Shown: in pieces, positions 56,001 to 64,000 of the stretch
Layout of the letters: each line of letters starts with the position of its first letter
Numbering within the stretch: the stretch's first letter is position 1
From: Leptasterias polaris
Lineage: Eukaryota; Echinodermata; Asteroidea; Forcipulatida; Asteriidae
DNA: 64,000 nt
Assembly: GCA_037783415.1 (NCBI GenBank)
Contig: JAZGTN010000007.1
Location: 2,563,501 to 2,627,500, forward strand
Reading direction: 5' to 3'
Position numbers and translations under genes: made by a program
The notes under the pieces: generated by a model
What the model saw: the letters and a program-made list of their open reading frames with translations, nothing else
The model's database searches: none
What the model was told of the DNA's origin: nothing

Positions 56001-59000
56001 GTAAGTCCAGCAGTTTTATCAATATTTGGCCCAAAATTGAAATAATCACAAGGGGTAAGTCCAGCAGTTTTATAAATTTTGAGCCCAAAATTGAAATAAT
56101 CACAAGGGGTAAGTCCAGCAGTTTTATCAATTTTGGGCCCAAAATTGAAATAATCACAAGGGGTAAGTCCAGCAGTTTTATCAATATTTGGCCCAAAATT
56201 GAAATAATCACAAGGGGTAAGTCCAGCAGTTTTATCAATATTTGGCCCAAAATTGAAATAATCACAAGGGGTAAGTCCAGCAGTTTTATCAATTTTGGGC
56301 CCAAAATTGAAATAATCACAAGGGGTAAGTCCAGCAGTTTTATCAATTTTGGGCCCAAAATTGAAATAATCACAAGGGGTAAGTCCAGCAGTTTTATCAA
56401 TATTTGGCCCAAAATTGAAATAATCACAAGGGGTAAGTCCAGCAGTTTTATCAATTTTGGGCCCAAAATTGAAATAATCACAAGGGGTAAGTCCAGCAGT
56501 TTTATCAATATTTGGCCCAAAATTGAAATAATCACAAGGGGTAAGTCCAGCAGTTTTATTAATATTTGGCCCAAAATTTAAATAATCACAAGGGGTAAGT
56601 CCAGCAGTTTTATCAATTTTGGGCCCAAAATTGAAATAATCACAAGGGGTAAGTCCAGCAGTTTTATCAATTTTGGGCCCAAAATTGAAATAATCACAAG
56701 GGGTAAGTCCAGCAGTTTTATCAATATTTGGCCCAAAATTGAAATAATCACAAGGGGTAAGTCCAGCAGTTTTATCAATTTTGAACCAAAAATTGAAATA
56801 ATCACAAGGGGTAAGTTTTATCAATATTTGGCCCAAAACTGAAATAATCACAAGGGGTAAGTCCAGCAGTTTTATCAATATTTGGCTGAAAATTGAAATA
56901 ATCACAAGGGGTAAGTCCAGTAGTTTTATCAATATTTGGCCCAAAATTGAAATAATCACAATTAGGGGTAAGTCCAGCAGTTTTATCAATATTTGGCCCA
57001 AAATTGAAATAATCACAAGGGGTAAGTCCAGCAGTTTTATCAATATTTGGCCCAAAATTGAAATAATCACAAGGGGTAAGTCCAGCAGTTTTATCAATTT
57101 TGAGCCCAAAATTTAAATAATCACAAGGGGTAAGTCCAGCAGTTTTATCAATATTTGGCCCAAAATTGAAATAATCACAAGGGGTATGTCCAGCAGTTTT
57201 ATCAATATTTGGCCCAAAATTGAAATAATCACAAGGGGTAAGTAAGTCCAGCAGTTTTATCAATTTTGAGCCCAAAATTTAAATAATCACAAGGGGTAAG
57301 TCCAGCAGTTTTATCAATTTTGGGCCCAAAATTGAAATAATCACAAGGGGTAAGTCCAGCAGTTTTATCAATATTTGGCCCAAAATTGAAATAATCACAA
57401 GGGGTAAGTCCAGCAGTTTTATCAATATTTGGCCCAAAATTGAAATAATCACAAGGGGTAAGTCCAGCAGTTTTATCAATATTTGGCCCAAAATTGAAAT
57501 AATCACAAGGGGTAAGTCCAGCAGTTTTATCAATTTTGAGCCCAAAATTGAAATAATCACAAGGGGTAAGTCCAGCAGTTTTATCAATATTTGGCCCAAA
57601 ATTGAAATAATCACAAGGGGTAAGTCCAGCAGTTTTATAAATTTTGAGCCCAAAATTGAAATAATCACAAGGGGTAAGTCCAGCAGTTTTATCAATTTTG
57701 GGCCCAAAATTGAAATAATCACAAGGGGTAAGTCCAGCAGTTTTATCAATATTTGGCCCAAAATTGAAATAATCACAAGGGGTAAGTCCAGCAGTTTTAT
57801 CAATATTTGGCCCAAAATTGAAATAATCACAAGGGGTAAGTCCAGCAGTTTTATCAATTTTGGGCCCAAAATTGAAATAATCACAAGGGGTAAGTCCAGC
57901 AGTTTTATCAATATTTGGCCCAAAATTGAAATAATCACAAGGGGTAAGTCCAGCAGTTTTATAAATTTTGAACCAAAAATTGAAATAATCACAAGGGGTA
58001 AGTCCAGCAGTTTTATCAATTTTGGGCCCAAAATTGAAATAATCACAAGGGGTAAGTCCAGCAGTTTTATCAATATTTGGCCCAAAATTGAAATAATCAC
58101 AAGGGGTAAGTCCAGCAGTTTTATTAATATTTGGCCCAAAATTTAAATAATCACAAGGGGTAAGTCCAGCAGTTTTATCAATTTTGGGCCCAAAATTGAA
58201 ATAATCACAAGGGGTAAGTCCAGCAGTTTTATCAATTTTGGGCCCAAAATTGAAATAATCACAAGGGGTAAGTCCAGCAGTTTTATCAATATTTGGCCCA
58301 AAATTGAAATAATCACAAGGGGTAAGTCCAGCAGTTTTATCAATTTTGAACCAAAAATTGAAATAATCACAAGGGGTAAGTTTTATCAATATTTGGCCAA
58401 AACTGAAATAATCACAAGGGGTAAGTCCAGCAGTTTTATCAATATTTGGCTGAAAATTGAAATAATCACAAGGGGTAAGTCCAGTAGTTTTATCAATATT
58501 TGGCCCAAAATTGAAATAATCACAATTAGGGGTAAGTCCAGCAGTTTTATCAATATTTGGCCCAAAATTGAAATAATCACAAGGGGTAAGTCCAGCAGTT
58601 TTATCAATATTTGGCCCAAAATTGAAATAATCACAAGGGGTAAGTCCAGCAGTTTTATCAATTTTGAGCCCAAAATTTAAATAATCACAAGGGGTAAGTC
58701 CAGCAGTTTTATCAATATTTGGCCCAAAATTGAAATAATCACAAGGGGTATGTCCAGCAGTTTTATCAATATTTGGCCCAAAATTGAAATAATCACAAGG
58801 GGTAAGTAAGTCCAGCAGTTTTATCAATTTTGAGCCCAAAATTTAAATAATCACAAGGGGTAAGTCCAGCAGTTTTATCAATTTTGGGCCCAAAATTGAA
58901 ATAATCACAAGGGGTAAGTCCAGCAGTTTTATCAATATTTGGCCCAAAATTGAAATAATCACAAGGGGTAAGTCCAGCAGTTTTATCAATATTTGGCCCA

Positions 59001-62000
59001 AAATTGAAATAATCACAAGGGGTAAGTCCAGCAGTTTTATCAATATTTGGCCCAAAATTGAAATAATCACAAGGGGTAAGTCCAGCAGTTTTATCAATTT
59101 TGAGCCCAAAATTGAAATAATCACAAGGGGTAAGTCCAGCAGTTTTATCAATATTTGGCCCAAAATTGAAATAATCACAAGGGGTAAGTCCAGCAGTTTT
59201 ATAAATTTTGAGCCCAAAATTGAAATAATCACAAGGGGTAAGTCCAGCAGTTTTATCAATTTTGGGCCCAAAATTGAAATAATCACAAGGGGTAAGTCCA
59301 GCAGTTTTATCAATATTTGGCCCAAAATTGAAATAATCACAAGGGGTAAGTCCAGCAGTTTTATCAATATTTGGCCCAAAATTGAAATAATCACAAGGGG
59401 TAAGTCCAGCAGTTTTATCAATTTTGGGCCCAAAATTGAAATAATCACAAGGGGTAAGTCCAGCAGTTTTATCAATATTTGGCCCAAAATTGAAATAATC
59501 ACAAGGGGTAAGTCCAGCAGTTTTATAAATTTTGAACCAAAAATTGAAATAATCACAAGGGGTAAGTCCAGCAGTTTTATCAATTTTGAGCCCAAAATTT
59601 AAATAATCACAAGGGGTAAGTCCAGCAGTTTTATCAATTTTGGGCCCAAAATTGAAATAATCACAAGGGGTAAGTCCAGCAGTTTTATCAATATTTGGCC
59701 CAAAATTGAAATAATCACAAGGGGTAAGTCCAGCAGTTTTATTAATATTTGGCCCAAAATTTAAATAATCACAAGGGGTAAGTCCAGCAGTTTTATCAAT
59801 TTTGGGCCCAAAATTGAAATAATCACAAGGGGTAAGTCCAGCAGTTTTATCAATTTTGGGCCCAAAATTGAAATAATCACAAGGGGTAAGTCCAGCAGTT
59901 TTATCAATATTTGGCCCAAAATTGAAATAATCACAAGGGGTAAGTCCAGCAGTTTTATCAATTTTGAACCAAAAATTGAAATAATCACAAGGGGTAAGTT
60001 TTATCAATTTTGGGCCCAAAATTGAAATAATCACAAGGGGTAAGTCCAGCAGTTTTATCAATATTTGGCCCAAAATTGAAATAATCACAAGGGGTAAGTC
60101 CAGCAGTTTTATCAATTTTGAACCAAAAATTGAAATAATCACAAGGGGTAAGTCAAGCAGTTTTATCAATTTTGAGCCCAAAATTGAAATAATCCAAGGG
60201 GTAAGTCCAGCAGTTTTATCAATTTTGAGCCCAAAATTGAAATAATCACAAGGGGTAAGTCCAGCAGTTTTATCAATTTTGGGCCCAAAATTGAAATAAT
60301 CACAAGGGGTAAGTCCAGCAGTTTTATCAATATTTGGCCCAAAATTGAAATAATCACAAGGGGTAAGTCCAGCAGTTTTATCAATATTTGGCCCAAAATT
60401 GAAATAATCACAAGGGGTAAGTCCAGCAGTTTTATCAATTTTGGGCCCAAAATTGAAATAATCACAAGGGGTAAATCCAGCAGTTTTATCAATTTTGGGC
60501 CCAAAATTGAAATAATCACAAGGGGTAAGTCCAGCAGTTTTATCAATATTTGGCCCAAAATTGAAATAATCACAAGGGGTAAGTCCAGCAGTTTTATAAA
60601 TTTTGAACCAAAAATTGAAATAATCACAAGGGGTAAGTCCAGCAGTTTTATCAATTTTGAGCCCAAAATTTAAATAATCACAAGGGGTAAGTCCAGCAGT
60701 TTTATCAATTTTGGGCCCAAAATTGAAATAATCACAAGGGGTAAGTCCAGCAGTTTTATCAATATTTGGCCCAAAATTGAAATAATCACAAGGGGTAAGT
60801 CCAGCAGTTTTATTAATATTTGGCCCAAAATTTAAATAATCACAAGGGGTAAGTCCAGCAGTTTTATCAATTTTGGGCCCAAAATTGAAATAATCACAAG
60901 GGGTAAGTCCAGCAGTTTTATCAATTTTGGGCCCAAAATTGAAATAATCACAAGGGGTAAGTCCAGCAGTTTTATCAATATTTGGCCCAAAATTGAAATA
61001 ATCACAAGGGGTAAGTCCAGCAGTTTTATCAATTTTGAACCAAAAATTGAAATAATCACAAGGGGTAAGTTTTATCAATATTTGGCCCAAAACTGAAATA
61101 ATCACAAGGGGTAAGTCCAGCAGTTTTATCAATATTTGGCTGAAAATTGAAATAATCACAAGGGGTAAGTCCAGTAGTTTTATCAATATTTGGCCCAAAA
61201 TTGAAATAATCACAAGGGGTAAGTCCAGCAGTTTTATCAATATTTGGCCCAAAATTGAAATAATCACAAGGGGTAAGTCCAGCAGTTTTATCAATTTTGA
61301 GCCCAAAATTGAAATAATCACAAGGGGTAAGTCCAGCAGTTTTATCAATATTTGGCCCAAAATTGAAATAATCACAAGGGGTAAGTCCAGCAGTTTTATC
61401 AATATTTGAGCCCAAAATTGAAATAATCACAAGGGGTAAGTCCAGCAGTTTTATCAATATTTGGCCCAAAATTGAAATAATCACAAGGGGTAAGTCCAGC
61501 AGTTTTATCAATATTTGGCCCAAAATTGAAATAATCACAAGGGGTAAGTAAGTCCAGCAGTTTTATCAATTTTGAGCCCAAAATTTAAATAATCACAAGG
61601 GGTAAGTCCAGCAGTTTTATCAATTTTGGGCCCAAAATTGAAATAATCACAAGGGGTAAGTCCAGCAGTTTTATCAATATTTGGCCCAAAATTGAAATAA
61701 TCACAAGGGGTAAGTCCAGCAGTTTTATCAATATTTGGCCCAAAATTGAAATAATCACAAGGGGTAAGTCCAGCAGTTTTATCAATTTTGGGCCCAAAAT
61801 TGAAATAATCACAAGGGGTAAGTCCAGCAGTTTTATCAATTTTGGGCCCAAAATTGAAATAATCACAAGGGGTAAGTCCAGCAGTTTTATCAATATTTGG
61901 CCCAAAATTGAAATAATCACAAGGGGTAAGTCCAGCAGTTTTATCAATATTTGGCCCAAAATTGAAATAATCACAAGGGGTAAGTCCAGCAGTTTTATTA

Positions 62001-64000
62001 ATATTTGGCCCAAAATTTAAATAATCACAAGGGGTAAGTCCAGCAGTTTTATCAATTTTGGGCCCAAAATTGAAATAATCACAAGGGGTAAGTCCAGCAG
62101 TTTTATCAATTTTGGGCCCAAAATTGAAATAATCACAAGGGGTAAGTCCAGCAGTTTTATCAATATTTGGCCCAAAATTGAAATAATCACAAGGGGTAAG
62201 TCCAGCAGTTTTATCAATTTTGAACCAAAAATTGAAATAATCACAAGGGGTAAGTTTTATCAATATTTGGCCCAAAACTGAAATAATCACAAGGGGTAAG
62301 TCCAGCAGTTTTATCAATATTTGGCTGAAAATTGAAATAATCACAAGGGGTAAGTCCAGTAGTTTTATCAATATTTGGCCCAAAATTGAAATAATCACAA
62401 GGGGTAAGTCCAGCAGTTTTATCAATATTTGGCCCAAAATTGAAATAATCACAAGGGGTAAGTCCAGCAGTTTTATCAATTTTGAGCCCAAAATTGAAAT
62501 AATCACAAGGGGTAAGTCCAGCAGTTTTATCAATATTTGGCCCAAAATTGAAATAATCACAAGGGGTAAGTCCAGCAGTTTTATCAATATTTGAGCCCAA
62601 AATTGAAATAATCACAAGGGGTAAGTCCAGCAGTTTTATCAATATTTGGCCCAAAATTGAAATAATCACAAGGGGTAAGTCCAGCAGTTTTATCAATATT
62701 TGGCCCAAAATTGAAATAATCACAAGGGGTAAGTAAGTCCAGCAGTTTTATCAATTTTGAGCCCAAAATTTAAATAATCACAAGGGGTAAGTCCAGCAGT
62801 TTTATCAATTTTGGGCCCAAAATTGAAATAATCACAAGGGGTAAGTCCAGCAGTTTTATCAATATTTGGCCCAAAATTGAAATAATCACAAGGGGTAAGT
62901 CCAGCAGTTTTATCAATATTTGGCCCAAAATTGAAATAATCACAAGGGGTAAGTCCAGCAGTTTTATCAATATTTGGCCCAAAATTGAAATAATCACAAG
63001 GGGTAAGTCCAGCAGTTTTATCAATATTTGGCCCAAAATTGAAATAATCACAAGGGGTAAGTCCAGCAGTTTTATCAATTTTGGGCCCAAAATTGAAATA
63101 ATCACAAGGGGTAAGTCCAGCAGTTTTATCAATATTTGGCCCAAAATTGAAATAATCACAAGGGGTAAGTCCAGCAGTTTTATCAATATTTGGCCCAAAA
63201 TTGAAATAATCACAAGGGGTAAGTCCAGCAGTTTTATCAATATTTGGCCCAAAATTGAAATAATCACAAGGGGTAAGTCCAGCAGTTTTATCAATTTTGG
63301 GCCCAAAATTGAAATAATCACAAGGGGTAAGTCCAGCAGTTTTATCAATATTTGGCCCAAAATTGAAATAATCACAAGGGGTAAGTCCAGCAGTTTTATA
63401 AATTTTGAACCAAAAATTGAAATAATCACAAGGGGTAAGTCCAGCAGTTTTATCAATTTTGGGCCCAAAATTGAAATAATCACAAGGGGTAAGTCCAGCA
63501 GTTTTATCAATATTTGGCCCAAAATTGAAATAATCACAAGGGGTAAGTCCAGCAGTTTTATTAATATTTGGCCCAAAATTTAAATAATCACAAGGGGTAA
63601 GTCCAGCAGTTTTATCAATTTTGGGCCCAAAATTGAAATAATCACAAGGGGTAAGTCCAGCAGTTTTATCAATTTTGGGCCCAAAATTGAAATAATCACA
63701 AGGGGTAAGTCCAGCAGTTTTATCAATATTTGGCCCAAAATTGAAATAATCACAAGGGGTAAGTCCAGCAGTTTTATCAATTTTGAACCAAAAATTGAAA
63801 TAATCACAAGGGGTAAGTTTTATCAATATTTGGCCCAAAACTGAAATAATCACAAGGGGTAAGTCCAGCAGTTTTATCAATATTTGGCTGAAAATTGAAA
63901 TAATCACAAGGGGTAAGTCCAGTAGTTTTATCAATATTTGGCCCAAAATTGAAATAATCACAATTAGGGGTAAGTCCAGCAGTTTTATCAATATTTGGCC
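35019..64000 (+). repeat. 54-bp satellite array, runs off the window
   Basis: About 29 kb of head-to-tail 54-bp monomers, about 535 by length. The plus-strand consensus is GAAATAATCACAAGGGGTAA, GTCCAGCAGTTTTATCAA, then TTTTGGGCCCAAAATT, about 37% GC. Common variants of the last block are TATTTGGCCCAAAATT, TTTTGAGCCCAAAATT, TTTTGAACCAAAAATT and TATTTGGCTGAAAATT, plus GTCAAGCAG, GTCCAGTAG and TTTAAATAATC. The first kilobase is the most divergent and has shortened units (AAGGAGAGCCCAAAATT at about 35299, 35814 and 36222). Open frames up to 939 codons arise only because 54 is a multiple of three. Satellite function (centromeric, pericentromeric or other) cannot be told from sequence. Confidence 0.98.
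56811..58377 (+). repeat. higher-order block of about 1.56 kb (29 monomers)
   Basis: Rare variants recur at the same spacing in neighbouring blocks. An 8-bp deletion (GGTAAGTTTTATCAA) occurs near 56811 and 58377. An inserted ATT (CACAATTAGGGGTAAG) occurs near 56961 and 58527. GGTATGTCC occurs near 57187 and 58750, and GTAAGTAAGTCC near 57239 and 58802. All spacings are 1563-1567 bp, so one block was copied as a unit. A further block of this length spans about 62250-63816. Confidence 0.85.

Noticed and set aside
35019..64000. Very long open frames (up to 939 codons) with 18-residue repeats such as LPLVIISILGPKLIKLLD or GLTPCDYFNFGPKIDKTA
   Set aside because: They follow from a 54-bp tandem unit without stops in two minus frames and one plus frame. 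Indels merely switch one frame to the other, and monomer variation does not respect codons.
35019..64000. CRISPR array
   Set aside because: Units are head-to-tail 54-bp monomers without unique spacers, and the context is eukaryotic.

Overview
The window looks like a stretch of a repeat-rich metazoan nuclear genome. One single-copy gene with GT-AG introns sits among tyrosine-recombinase retrotransposons, LINE tails, tRNA-derived SINE fragments, foldback elements and several tandem repeats. The DIRS/Ngaro elements, LINE 3' tails and the closeness of the gene to its vertebrate counterpart point to a marine invertebrate, perhaps an echinoderm or other deuterostome. That placement is an inference of low confidence.

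Layout. 0-0.65 kb holds a broken RecQ-like helicase fragment. 2.19-6.55 kb is a DIRS1-type retrotransposon on the minus strand with inverted terminal repeats, an internal complementary region, and gag-like, RT-RNase H and tyrosine recombinase frames. 8.17-11.53 kb is a Ngaro-type element on the same strand, broken by frameshifts and followed by a cluster of palindrome-bearing direct repeats. 13.5-20 kb has no convincing protein gene. It does contain tandemly duplicated modules with consensus splice donors and acceptors, including three identical-length 63-nt exon-like segments and a duplicated exon-intron pair starting with the same 11 bases, which suggests a spliced noncoding transcript. 20-27 kb is intergenic, with foldback elements, two LINE 3' ends, tRNA-like SINE pieces and old repeat units.

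27.44-32.29 kb is a complete Hikeshi gene (nuclear import carrier for Hsp70) in four coding exons, predicted at 199 residues. A foldback transposon lies in its intron 1, a SINE piece in intron 2 and a 43-bp minisatellite in intron 3. 32.3-34.6 kb holds three foldback elements.

From 35.02 kb to the window edge (about 29 kb, some 535 copies) runs a 54-bp satellite. Two longer (176-180 bp) units sit at its left edge and look like the form from which the 54-bp monomer arose by a microhomology deletion. Diverged relatives lie 9 kb away, on the other side of Hikeshi. The monomer carries a perfect palindrome and a consensus splice donor, and it is organised into higher-order blocks. Since 54 is 18 codons, the satellite gives very long open frames that are not genes.
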